A stretch of 64,000 nt of DNA from Streptomyces sp. NBC_00414 (GTDB lineage: Bacteria > Actinomycetota > Actinomycetes > Streptomycetales > Streptomycetaceae): contig NZ_CP107935.1 of the NCBI RefSeq assembly GCF_036038375.1, positions 1,860,001-1,924,000 on the forward strand, in the 5' to 3' direction. The number at the start of each line of letters is the position of its first letter. The stretch's first letter is position 1. The notes below the pieces were generated by a model. It was not told the origin of the DNA, ran no database searches, and saw only the letters and a program-made list of their open reading frames with translations. Positions 48,063-56,112 of the stretch are shown here, in pieces. The position numbers and the translations under genes are program-made.

Positions 48063-48473
48063 ATGACCACGATCATCAAGGCCGCGTCGGTACCCCTGCT
48101 CGACCGCGGCGGCGCCGTGGTGACGACCCCGCTGATCACGACGCCGTCGGCGGGCGGGGAGAACAGGATCACCAGCGGGATGAGCGTGTATCCGGTCGGC
48201 TCCGGGGCGCCGCTGCACTCACACAACTGCGACGAGCACGTGACGGTCCTTGAGGGCGAGGCGGAGGTGTGGGTCGACGGGGAGGTGACCAGGCTGGAGC
48301 GGTTCGACACCACCTACGTCCCGGCCCCCGTCCCCCACCTGTTCCGCAACGTCGGGGACACCCCGCTGCGCATCCTGTGGGTCTACTCCTCGGGCCACGT
48401 CACCCGCACGTTCACCGAGACGGGCCGGACGGTGGAACACCTGTCGGCGGAGGACCTGATGGGCAGGGACTGA
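48063..48473 (+). CDS. Small cupin-domain protein
   Basis: A 136-residue single cupin with motif 1 [18 protein letters not shown] (His, His, Glu ligands) and motif 2 [14 protein letters not shown]. It probably binds a metal and may be an oxygenase, isomerase or sensor. ATG at 48063 with GAGG upstream. Divergent from the CMD/importer operon across 216 bases and convergent with the regulator that follows. Often such cupins in catabolic loci act on small carboxylates, but no substrate is evident. Confidence 0.87.
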   Translation: MTTIIKAASVPLLDRGGAVVTTPLITTPSAGGENRITSGMSVYPVGSGAPLHSHNCDEHVTVLEGEAEVWVDGEVTRLERFDTTYVPAPVPHLFRNVGDTPLRILWVYSSGHVTRTFTETGRTVEHLSAEDLMGRD

Positions 48474-48508
48474 CTCCTGCCGACCCGTTCCGGCCCGCGG
48501 AGCCGCGC

Positions 48509-49012
48509 CTACCCGTTGTGCAGCCGCTGGTACTCGTCGAGCAGGCGCCGCAACTCCCGCACCATGAAGTCGTAATAGGTGTGCATGTCCCGCAGTCGCG
48601 CCCGCTGAGCCTCCGGCAGGTGTGGTCCCCGCTCCTGCGCGTTCCGCGCGAGTTCGAACAATTCCTCGGTCTGGTGGAGCTGGTGCTGGAGGCAGCCGCT
48701 CCACGCGTCGTCGCGCCACACGTAACCGGCCTGGCGCACGCCCGGCACCTTGACCCGTTCGACCGTGCCGTTCGTGATGAGCAGGCGGGTCATCTCCGAC
48801 GCCGAGCCCTTGCTGGCCCCCAGGGCCGCCTGCAGTTCCGACAGCGTCATGGGGGCCGGGCTGAGCATCAGGACGCCCGCGAGCCGCCCCGCCATCGGCG
48901 GCCATCCCATCGCGCGCCCGATCCGCTGCCCGAAGTCCTCGATCAGCGGCCCGTCGCCCATGGCCGGGCTGCCGTCACCCATGACTGAGCCGTTGTCGGC
49001 GGCTGGCGACAC
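48509..49012 (-). CDS. GbsR/MarR-type transcriptional regulator
   Basis: A 167-residue winged-helix regulator (IEDFGQRIGRAMGWPPMAGRLAGVLML, then the recognition segment ALGASKGSASEMTRLLITNG), GbsR-like. GTG start at 49012 with GGGGG about six bases upstream; the first 20 residues repeat MGDGSP/AMGDGP. It is divergent from the GMC oxidoreductase operon, with a perfect palindrome in between, so it probably represses that operon. GbsR proteins often respond to choline-like compounds. Confidence 0.85.
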   Translation of the reverse strand: MSPAADNGSVMGDGSPAMGDGPLIEDFGQRIGRAMGWPPMAGRLAGVLMLSPAPMTLSELQAALGASKGSASEMTRLLITNGTVERVKVPGVRQAGYVWRDDAWSGCLQHQLHQTEELFELARNAQERGPHLPEAQRARLRDMHTYYDFMVRELRRLLDEYQRLHNG

Positions 49013-49033
49013 CGATCCCCCTGTATGGAAAAA

Positions 49034-49047
49034 AATGAATATTCATT
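49034..49047. promoter_or_regulatory. Perfect palindrome, likely operator of the divergent regulator
   Basis: AATGAATATTCATT is a perfect 14-bp palindrome and strikingly AT-rich for this genome. It lies 21 bases upstream of the regulator's GTG and two bases before the -35 of the GMC promoter. Confidence 0.75.
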
Positions 49048-49048
49048 C

Positions 49049-49077
49049 TTGACTGAACTTTCCCGGTACGTCAGATT
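49049..49077 (+). promoter_or_regulatory. Promoter of the GMC oxidoreductase operon
   Basis: TTGACT (49049-49054) and CAGATT (49072-49077) are spaced by 17 bases and precede the ATG at 49135. The palindrome directly upstream supports regulation at this point. Confidence 0.55.
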
Positions 49078-49134
49078 ACCAGCATCCGCGCAGGAGTCAC
49101 CGGCACGGGACGCTCCCACATCAAGGATGTAGAG

Positions 49135-50701
49135 ATGGCACAGCACGATCATGACCTGATCGTCGTCGGCGCGGGCTCCGCGGGTGCGGCGATCGCCGCC
49201 CGCGCCGCCGCTCGCGGCCGACGGGTCCTCCTGCTGGAGGCGGGCCCCGACTACCGCTCGGCGCAGCTGCCGGAGGTGTGGCGCTCGCCCAATCCCGTGG
49301 TGGCCCTCATGGACCCCACCGCCTCGGAACACCTCGTGTGGACCGGCCTGAACTCCTCGCGCACCGAGAAGCAGCAGCAGGCGCCGTACTGGCGCGGCCG
49401 GGGCGTGGGCGGCAGCTCGTCCGTCAACGGCCAGATCGCGATCCGGCCGCCGGTGGAGGACTTCGAGGAGTGGGCCCGGCTCGGCTGTACCGGCTGGGCG
49501 CCCGAGGACGTGCTGCCGTACTTCGCCAAGCTGGAGGACGACGACGAGTTCGGCGACCTGCCCTATCACGGCCGCGGCGGACCGACCCCGATCCACCGGA
49601 CCCCGAAGGACGCCTGGGGAGGCGCCGACCGGGCCCTGGCCGACTCGGCCCTGGCGGCGGGGTTCGGCTGGGCGCCCGACGTCAACGCGCCCGGCGCCAC
49701 CGGGGTCTCGCCCTACCCGATCAACTCCCGTGGCTCCCGCCGCGTCAGCGTCAACGACGCCTATCTCGAACCCGCACGTGGGTTGACCGGCCTCACCGTC
49801 CGCGGCGACGCGCTGGTGGACAGCGTCGTCTTCGAGAACGACCGCGCGGTCGGTGTCCGGGTGGTGATCGACGGATCCGTCGTCACCGAGTACGCGGACG
49901 AGGTGATCCTCAGCGCGGGTGTGATCCACTCCCCGGCGATCCTGCTGCGCTCGGGCATCGGCCCCGCCGCCGGGCTGCGGGCGCTGGGGATCGAGGTCCG
50001 CCAGGACCTGCCGGTCGGGCTCGGCATGCAGGACCACGCGATGGCTGTGCTCTCGCTGCCGTTGCGGGCCGAGGCCGCCATCAAGTCACCGCACGACCGG
50101 CACACCAACGTCTGTGTGCGCTGGTCCAGCGGGACGGGCACGCACTCCGACGACCTCATGTTCGTCTCGCTCAACCAGAACGTGCTGGCCATGGCCACGG
50201 CGAACGCCGAGTCGCACGCCGGTGGTTTCGGTGTCTGGCTGAACCGGACCCACTCGCGCGGTGAGCTGACCCTGGTCTCCACCGACCCCACGGCACACCC
50301 GTACGTCGCCCAGCGGATGCTGTCCGCCGAGCGTGATCTCGCCCCGATGCGGGAGGGCGTGCGTGCCCTCGTCGAGTTGAGCGGCCGCGCCGAGACGGCC
50401 GCCGTCCTCGGCGGATCGGTCGAAGAGGCGAACCGTCCGCTGTTTCGAGGCCCTCGCGAACGACGGCGACCTCGACGACCACCTGCTGTCCACGGTCCTC
50501 GACGCCCAGCACGGCACGAGCACCTGCCGGATGGGCGCTCCCGGGGCCGCCGGAACGGTCGTCGACCCGGCCTGCCGAGTACAGGGTGTCCGGGGTCTGC
50601 GGGTCGTGGACGCCTCGATCTTCCCTTCCGTGCCCCGGGCCAACACCAACCTCGCCGCCATCATGACCGGCGAACTCATGGCCGACCGCCTCGACGCCTG
50701 A
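49135..50701 (+). pseudogene. GMC-family choline dehydrogenase-like oxidoreductase, frameshifted
   Basis: The gene encodes a GMC flavoprotein that would oxidise an alcohol to an aldehyde: FAD site IVVGAGSAGAAIAARAA at the start and GRGVGGSSSVNGQ near residue 95. After codon CTG at 50440-50442 one extra T in TTTC (50443-50446) shifts the frame. In the other frame the protein continues FEALANDG, then QHGTSTCRMG with the catalytic His and NTNLAAIMTGELMA with the second catalytic residue, stopping at 50701. The intact protein would have 521 residues. In the unshifted frame the ORF runs out of phase into the next gene. Either a real inactivation or a sequencing error. Confidence 0.9.
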
Positions 50702-50760
50702 TCCCGTCCCGTATCGCGACGCCCGGGCCCGCCCCGTACCGAAGAGAAACGGTCACCACC

Positions 50761-52233
50761 ATGGAAACCCTCCAGAACCTCATCGGCGGCCGGTGGGTAG
50801 AGCCGGCCGGCGAGAACATCGTCGCCGTGGTCAACCCCGCCACCGAGGAGGCCTTCGCATCCTTCCGCGCGGGCGACGCCGACGACGTGGACCGCGCCGT
50901 CACCGCGGCGGTCGCGGCACAGCCCGCGTGGGCCGCGCTCACCGTGGCGCGGCGCGTGGAACTGATCCACGCCTGGTCCGACACGATCGCCGCGCACGCC
51001 GTGGAACTGGCCGAACTGGAATGCCGGGAGATGGGCAAACCGGTCGGTATCGGCAGCTCGTTCATAGCGGGGGCCGTGGCCGGACTGAAGGCCGCCGCGG
51101 ACCAGGCACTCACCTACCCGTTCAGCGAAACGGTGACCGGTCCGGGTTCGGGAGCAGCTACGGGTACGGGCCCGGCGGCAGCCCGGACCGACATCGTCCG
51201 CCACCCGCTCGGCGCGACCGCCGTGATCACTCCCTGGAACTTCCCCGTCGTCATGGTCCTCGGCGCACTCGGCCCGCTGCTCGCCGCCGGGAACACCGTC
51301 GTGGCCAAGCCCTCCGAGCACTCCCCGGTCTCCGCGGTGCGGCTGTTCGAGCTGGCAGTCTCCAGCGGGCTGCCGCCGGGCGTACTGAACCTGGTCCTCG
51401 GCGACGCCCGCACCGGCGCGGCGCTGACGGAACACGAAGACGTACAGCTCGTCCACTTCACCGGCTCGGTCGGGGCCGGCCGCGCCGTGGGGGCGGCGAC
51501 CGGGCGCCGCCTGAGGCGCTGCGTGCTGGAACTCGGCGGAAAGGACCCCGTCGTGATCGACGCCGGGGTCGATCCGGTGGCCACCGCGCAGGCCGTCGCG
51601 TTCGGCGCGTTCGTCAACACCGGCCAGATCTGCACCTCCATGGAGCGGATCTACGTCCATGAGCGGATCGCGGACGAGTTCGTCGAGGCGCTCGTCGCCG
51701 CGGCCCGGACCTTCACCGTCGGCGACGGTCTCGCCCCCGCCACGATGCTGGGACCGCTGGTGGACGCGCGGCAACGCGACACCGTACGACGCCATGTCGA
51801 GGACGCCGTCCACAAGGGCGCCACCGTGCGCGCGGGCGGAGCCGTACCGGAACGTCCCGGCTACTTCTACCCGGCGACCGTGCTCACCGGGGTCGACGAC
51901 TCCATGCTCGTGATGACCGAGGAGACGTTCGGCCCCGTGGCGCCCGTCACCGTCGTGCCGAGCTTCGAGGAGGGCCTCACCCGCGCGGCCGCCTCCCGCT
52001 ACGGCCTCGCCGCCACCGTCTACACCGACGACCCCGATCACATCGCGGCGGCCGCACAGCTGCCGGTGGGGGTCGTCTGGGTCAACCAGTGGCAGGGCGG
52101 CGGCCCCGAGCGCCTGTACGAACCCGCTCGCGACAGCGGTATGGGAGCCACCGGGGCCCGTGCCGCGTTGGACGCGGCGACCCGGCCCGCCGCCGTGCAC
52201 ATCGCCGCCGGCGTCCCGGCGGCCGGCCGGTGA
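50761..52233 (+). CDS. Aldehyde dehydrogenase
   Basis: A 490-residue NAD(P)-dependent aldehyde dehydrogenase: ITPWNFPVVM, KPSEHSP, FTGSVGAG, general base Glu in LELGGKDP and nucleophile Cys in NTGQICTSMER. It has a Gly/Pro/Ala/Thr-rich insertion near residues 125-140. The ATG at 50761 follows a weak AAGAG site; the frame is open upstream only because the shifted GMC gene runs into it. It would oxidise the aldehyde made by the GMC enzyme. Its stop overlaps the M20 gene start. Confidence 0.92.
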   Translation: METLQNLIGGRWVEPAGENIVAVVNPATEEAFASFRAGDADDVDRAVTAAVAAQPAWAALTVARRVELIHAWSDTIAAHAVELAELECREMGKPVGIGSSFIAGAVAGLKAAADQALTYPFSETVTGPGSGAATGTGPAAARTDIVRHPLGATAVITPWNFPVVMVLGALGPLLAAGNTVVAKPSEHSPVSAVRLFELAVSSGLPPGVLNLVLGDARTGAALTEHEDVQLVHFTGSVGAGRAVGAATGRRLRRCVLELGGKDPVVIDAGVDPVATAQAVAFGAFVNTGQICTSMERIYVHERIADEFVEALVAAARTFTVGDGLAPATMLGPLVDARQRDTVRRHVEDAVHKGATVRAGGAVPERPGYFYPATVLTGVDDSMLVMTEETFGPVAPVTVVPSFEEGLTRAAASRYGLAATVYTDDPDHIAAAAQLPVGVVWVNQWQGGGPERLYEPARDSGMGATGARAALDAATRPAAVHIAAGVPAAGR

Positions 52234-53384
52234 CCACCGCGAAGGAAGCCGCGGCACGGCACATCCGTGCCGGGGCGGACGACCTGATCGCCCTGTCCCG
52301 CCGGATCCACGCCCACCCCGAATTGGCCTTCGAGGAGCATCTCGCCAGCCGATGGGTCGCCGACGCCCTCAGCGACGCGGGGTTCGAGGTCCGGCACGGG
52401 TACTGCGGACTGCCGACCGCCGTGGAGGCGACGGTCGGCACCGGGCCGACCCACATCGCGATCTGCGCGGAGTACGACGCCCTGCCCGACATCGGGCACG
52501 CCTGCGGCCACAACGTCATCGCCGCCGCGGCTGTCGGCGCCGGTATCGGCCTGGCCCCCTTGGCGGACGAACTCGGCCTGACCGTACGGGTGCTCGGCAC
52601 CCCCGCCGAGGAAGGCGGCGGCGGCAAGGCGCTGATGCTGGAACGGGGCGCCTTCGACGGCGTGCACGCGGCCATGATGGTCCATCCGGCCGCGGTCGAG
52701 ATGGCGGCGATGCCCGGCCTGGCCGTCACCCAGTTCGACGTGACCTACCAAGGCAGGGCGGCCCATGCCGGTGCCTACCCCGAGCTGGGCGTCAACGCGG
52801 CGGACGCCATGACCGTCGCCCAGGTGGCCATCGGGCTGCTGCGCCAGCAGACGACCGCCTCCGACCGCGTCCACGGCATCGTCACCCAGGCCGGCTCCGC
52901 AGCCAACATCGTCCCCGACGTCAGCAGGGGCCGCTGGATCGTGCGCAGCGACAGCCTGGACGCCCTGCGGCCGTTGTCCGAGCGGGTGCACCGCTGCTTC
53001 GAGGCGGGCGCGCTGGCCACCGGCTGCGAGCTGTCCACCACGCCGGTCGGCCCGGACTACGCCGACCTGCGACCGGACCGGGACCTGCTGGAGCTGTGGG
53101 TCGCCAACGCGACGGCACTCGGCCGCCGCTTCCCCGAACTGCCGAAGAGCGTCGTGGGCGCCGCCACCGACATGGGGAACGTCTCCCACGCCGTGCCCAC
53201 CATCCACCCCATGCTCGGCCTCGACTGCGGCCCCGCGGTCAACCACCAACCGGAGTTCACCGCCGCGTGCCGCACCCCGGCAGCGGACCGGGCCGTACTC
53301 GACGGGGCGACCGGCATGGCCTGGACGGCCATCGACGTGGCCCTCGCGGCCGACCGGCACTCGGACAAGGCACACACCGGGTGA
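52230..53384 (+). CDS. M20-family amidohydrolase/peptidase (AbgB/HipO-like)
   Basis: A 384-residue zinc-dependent M20D amidohydrolase that cleaves N-acyl amino-acid or aminobenzoyl-glutamate-type amide bonds. Zn/catalytic motifs: AEYDALPDIGHACGHNV near residues 82-98 and PAEEGGGGK near 128; the dimerisation domain follows (GRAAHAG near 172). GTG start in a GTGA overlap with the aldehyde dehydrogenase. In this operon it may release the alcohol substrate, or its product, from an amide conjugate. Confidence 0.9.
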   Translation: MTTAKEAAARHIRAGADDLIALSRRIHAHPELAFEEHLASRWVADALSDAGFEVRHGYCGLPTAVEATVGTGPTHIAICAEYDALPDIGHACGHNVIAAAAVGAGIGLAPLADELGLTVRVLGTPAEEGGGGKALMLERGAFDGVHAAMMVHPAAVEMAAMPGLAVTQFDVTYQGRAAHAGAYPELGVNAADAMTVAQVAIGLLRQQTTASDRVHGIVTQAGSAANIVPDVSRGRWIVRSDSLDALRPLSERVHRCFEAGALATGCELSTTPVGPDYADLRPDRDLLELWVANATALGRRFPELPKSVVGAATDMGNVSHAVPTIHPMLGLDCGPAVNHQPEFTAACRTPAADRAVLDGATGMAWTAIDVALAADRHSDKAHTG

Positions 53385-53400
53385 CATGCCCGAACACGAA

Positions 53401-53428
53401 GTAGGGGCCATCCGAAGATGGCCCCTAC
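53401..53428. terminator. Strong terminator hairpin between operon and tRNA
   Basis: GTAGGGGCCATC and GATGGCCCCTAC form a perfect 12-bp stem closed by the tetraloop CGAA. It lies 16 bases after the M20 stop and 14 bases past the tRNA 3' end, so it can serve both strands. Confidence 0.9.
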
Positions 53429-53442
53429 CTGCGACGTTCCCG

Positions 53443-53516
<74 letters not shown>

Positions 53517-53617
53517 ATGCCCGCGGTGACCTGGGGTTTCCCCTGGCCGAACGGACATCGAAACAATACCGCACTCGGGTCGGTGGTCGCGCACTCCTTT
53601 TGTCCCGCGGCCTCCGC

Positions 53618-53648
53618 TTGACCTCAATCTTGCTTGAGGTTGCACGAT
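53618..53648 (+). promoter_or_regulatory. SoxR/MerR-type promoter in front of the split transketolase
   Basis: TTGACC (53618-53623) and CACGAT (53643-53648) are separated by 19 bases, the over-long spacer typical of MerR-family activated promoters. The spacer contains CCTCAATCTTGCTTGAGG (53622-53639), whose arms are identical to the SoxR box of E. coli soxS. Transcription should begin at or next to the ATG at 53656, giving a leaderless mRNA. The regulator gene is not in the window. Confidence 0.75.
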
Positions 53649-53655
53649 CGTCCGT

Positions 53656-54399
53656 ATGACGACAACAGCGACGGAACACCGGCACGAACACCGACACGAG
53701 CAGGGGTACGAGCACGAGTACGACAGGTACGAGGCGCTGCCCGGCCTGATGGGGCTGATGAGCGGGGACGAGAAGCACGGACCGGCGGCGACGTCCACGC
53801 TCGACGTGCTCTGGGTCCTCTACGACCGCGTGCTGCGGGTCGGGCCCGAGCGGGCGGACGACCCCGGGCGGGACAGGTTCCTGCTGTCCAAGGGGCACGG
53901 GCCGATGGCGTACTACGCGGTGCTCGCCGCCAAGGGATTCGTCCCGGTCGACCTGCTTCCGGGATTCGGCTCGTACGACTCGCCGCTCGGCCATCATCCG
54001 GACCGGGTGCTGGTGGCGGGCGCCGAGATCGGCAGCGGCTCGCTGGGGCACGGGCTGCCGATCGCGGTCGGCACGGCTCTGGGGCTGCGGGCCCAGGGGC
54101 TCGACGACCCGCAGGTGTGGGTGCTCGTGGGGGACGCCGAGCTGGACGAGGGCAGCAACCACGAGGCCATCGCCTACGCGGGTCCGGCCGGGCTCGACCG
54201 CCTCCACACCGTCGTGATCGACAACTCCTCCGCGAGCTACGCCCGGCCCGGCGGGATCGCGGCACGCTTCGAGGCCGCGGGCTGGTCCGCCACGACCGTC
54301 GACGGCCGGGACCACGAGGCCCTGTACGCCGCGTTCACGGCACCTCACCCGGGCCGTCCGCACGTGGTCGTCGCCCAGGTCGAACCGAAGGACGACTGA
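53656..54399 (+). CDS. Transketolase N-terminal subunit (split transketolase)
   Basis: A 247-residue ThDP-binding half of a transketolase-like enzyme. The pyrophosphate motif GDAELDEGSNHEA with the distal DNSS is near residue 157 and the family segment KGHGPMAYYAVLAAKG near 78. It has a His/Glu/Tyr-rich N-terminus (EHRHEHRHEQ) that could bind metal. It must pair with the pyrimidine-domain subunit encoded 97 bases downstream to form an active site. No ribosome site is seen before the ATG, consistent with leaderless translation. Confidence 0.9.
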   Translation: MTTTATEHRHEHRHEQGYEHEYDRYEALPGLMGLMSGDEKHGPAATSTLDVLWVLYDRVLRVGPERADDPGRDRFLLSKGHGPMAYYAVLAAKGFVPVDLLPGFGSYDSPLGHHPDRVLVAGAEIGSGSLGHGLPIAVGTALGLRAQGLDDPQVWVLVGDAELDEGSNHEAIAYAGPAGLDRLHTVVIDNSSASYARPGGIAARFEAAGWSATTVDGRDHEALYAAFTAPHPGRPHVVVAQVEPKDD

Positions 54400-54442
54400 G
54401 ACCGACCTCGCCGGACCCGCCGACCTCGGCTCTCCCGCACGC

Positions 54443-54481
54443 CTGACCCGCACTGCTGACCCGCACTCCTGACCCGTACTC
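54443..54481. repeat. Three 13-bp tandem repeats
   Basis: CTGACCCGCACTG, CTGACCCGCACTC and CTGACCCGTACTC follow each other in the gap between the two transketolase genes. No dyad symmetry; meaning unknown. Confidence 0.75.
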
Positions 54482-54496
54482 CCGAAAGGTCCCCCC

Positions 54497-55438
54497 ATGG
54501 ACACCATGCGTGATCGGTTCGCTCCCGTCGTGGCACGGCTGCTCGACGAGGATCCGCGCGTCGCCGTCGTACTCGCCGAGATCGGTGTGGCCGGTTTCGA
54601 GGAGGCGCTGCGCCGGCATCCGGACCGGGTGATCAACGTCGGCATCCGCGAGCAACTGCTGGTCGGGGCGGCCGCGGGCCTGGCCCTGACCGGTCTGCGG
54701 CCCGTGGTGCACACGTTCGCCAGCTTCCTCGTGGAGCGGCCCTTCGAGCAGATCAAACTGGATCTCGGCCACCAGGACGTGGGCGCGGTCCTGGTCAGCG
54801 CGGCCGCGTCGTTCGACTGGCCCGCGGGCGGCTACACCCACATGTCCCCCGGCGACGTGGCCCTCCTCGACACCCTGGACGGCTGGACCGTGCACGTGCC
54901 GGGACATCCGGACGAGGCCGAGACGCTGCTGCGGCACGCCGTCGCGGCGGGCGACGACAAGGTGTACGTACGACTGTCCGCGCAGTCGAACGGTCAGGCT
55001 CTGGCCGTCGACGGCGCCCGGTTCCACACCGTCCGCGAAGGGCGGGCCGGTGTGGTCGTCGCGGTCGGTCCGATGCTCGACCCGGTGCTCGACGCGACAG
55101 AGGGGCTCGATGTCACCGTGCTGTACGCGACGACCGTGCGGCCCTTCGACTCACCGGCGCTGCGCCGCGCCACGGAAGGGGCCGGCGCCGACGTGGTCCT
55201 CGTCGAGCCGTATCTGGCCGGGACCTCGGTCTCCGCCGTGAACGACGCCCTGGCAGATCTGCCGCACCGCGTGCTCGGCCTCGGCGTGGGCCGCCGGGAG
55301 CTGCGCCGCTACGGTCTCTTCGAGGAGCATGCGGCCGCGCACGGGCTGGACGCGAAGTCCCTGCGGGAGCGGATCGACGGGTTCCTGGGCGGACGGGCGC
55401 CGGGTATCCGGGCGCTGGGTGTGCGGGCGCAAGTCTGA
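54497..55438 (+). CDS. Transketolase C-terminal subunit (split transketolase)
   Basis: A 313-residue protein with the pyrimidine-binding domain (catalytic Glu in INVGIREQLLVG near residue 50, FASFLVERPFEQIK near 75) and the C-terminal transketolase domain (VLVEPYLAG). It complements the preceding subunit; together about 560 residues, somewhat shorter than one-chain transketolases, as usual for split forms in secondary metabolism or sugar catabolism. ATG with AGGTCCCCCC upstream. Confidence 0.9.
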   Translation: MDTMRDRFAPVVARLLDEDPRVAVVLAEIGVAGFEEALRRHPDRVINVGIREQLLVGAAAGLALTGLRPVVHTFASFLVERPFEQIKLDLGHQDVGAVLVSAAASFDWPAGGYTHMSPGDVALLDTLDGWTVHVPGHPDEAETLLRHAVAAGDDKVYVRLSAQSNGQALAVDGARFHTVREGRAGVVVAVGPMLDPVLDATEGLDVTVLYATTVRPFDSPALRRATEGAGADVVLVEPYLAGTSVSAVNDALADLPHRVLGLGVGRRELRRYGLFEEHAAAHGLDAKSLRERIDGFLGGRAPGIRALGVRAQV

Positions 55439-55489
55439 CCGGCGCCACTTGCCCGGATCCGCCTGACCGGCGCCGCCCGGACCCGCTTC

Positions 55490-55849
55490 TCAGCCGTCCG
55501 CCACGGCCCCCAACTCCGGGTAGGACTCCAGCAGTCGGGGCGGCGCCGCCTGCCGCCAGGAGTCCGCGAGGATGTCACGCAACTCGTCCGCGTCGTCGAG
55601 GGCGGCCAGCCGCACACGCACCCACGCGGACCCGGCCTCGTGAGCGGCGATCCAGAACTTCCCGGGCTCGGCGAGGACGAGTTCGTCACGCTCCGGCTTC
55701 GGACAGCGCACGGCCATGGAGGTCTCCTCCTCGGGCAGGGTGACGAACATCTTCCCCGCCACCCTGAAGGTGGGCATGCTCCAGGCGATCTTCTCCACCG
55801 TGTCGGGCAGAGAGAGACAGATTCGGCGTACGTCATCGGCATCCTGCAT
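55490..55849 (-). CDS. MmcQ/YjbR-family DNA-binding-fold protein
   Basis: A 119-residue YjbR protein (CyaY-like fold): LPDTVEKIAWSMPTFRVAGKMF near residue 14, MAVRCPKPERDELV near 45 and GSAWVRVRLAALDD near 75. Such proteins have a double-wing DNA-binding-like fold; no function is established. ATG at 55849 chosen as the conserved family start; the frame is open further upstream. Convergent with the transketolase genes. Confidence 0.85.
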   Translation of the reverse strand: MQDADDVRRICLSLPDTVEKIAWSMPTFRVAGKMFVTLPEEETSMAVRCPKPERDELVLAEPGKFWIAAHEAGSAWVRVRLAALDDADELRDILADSWRQAAPPRLLESYPELGAVADG

Positions 55850-56112
55850 GGAACGCACCGTAGCCAATGGCACTGACAACGGCGGTCGGCCCGGTCCGGA
55901 CAGTGCGGGGCGGCACGGTGACGCCACCCGGTCCGGCGCCGCAACACCACCCCGAGCTCCCGTAGTTCACCGCCTGGAGACAGCTTCCGACGCAACACCA
56001 ACTACTCTGGCCACAGCTGTACGACCCGCGCCCCCCGCATACCGGGTCGTACCCCGCCCAGACAACAGTTTCCTCTCTTCCCCGTCGGCCCAGAGGAAAG
56101 GTATGGAAGTAC
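55850..56112. other. Divergent intergenic region
   Basis: Holds the upstream regions of the YjbR and lectin genes. No open reading frame with coding features and no clear operator or hairpin were recognised. Confidence 0.5.

Noticed and set aside
47223..48218. A 331-codon form of the CMD-family gene
   Set aside because: The upstream part is Arg-rich and antisense to the cupin gene; ATG 47846 with a ribosome site starts the family-like sequence.
49135..52233. A single 1032-codon GMC-aldehyde dehydrogenase fusion
   Set aside because: The middle part is out-of-frame Arg/Pro-rich sequence. The true GMC C-terminus with catalytic residues is in the other frame and ends at 50701; the dehydrogenase has its own ATG at 50761.
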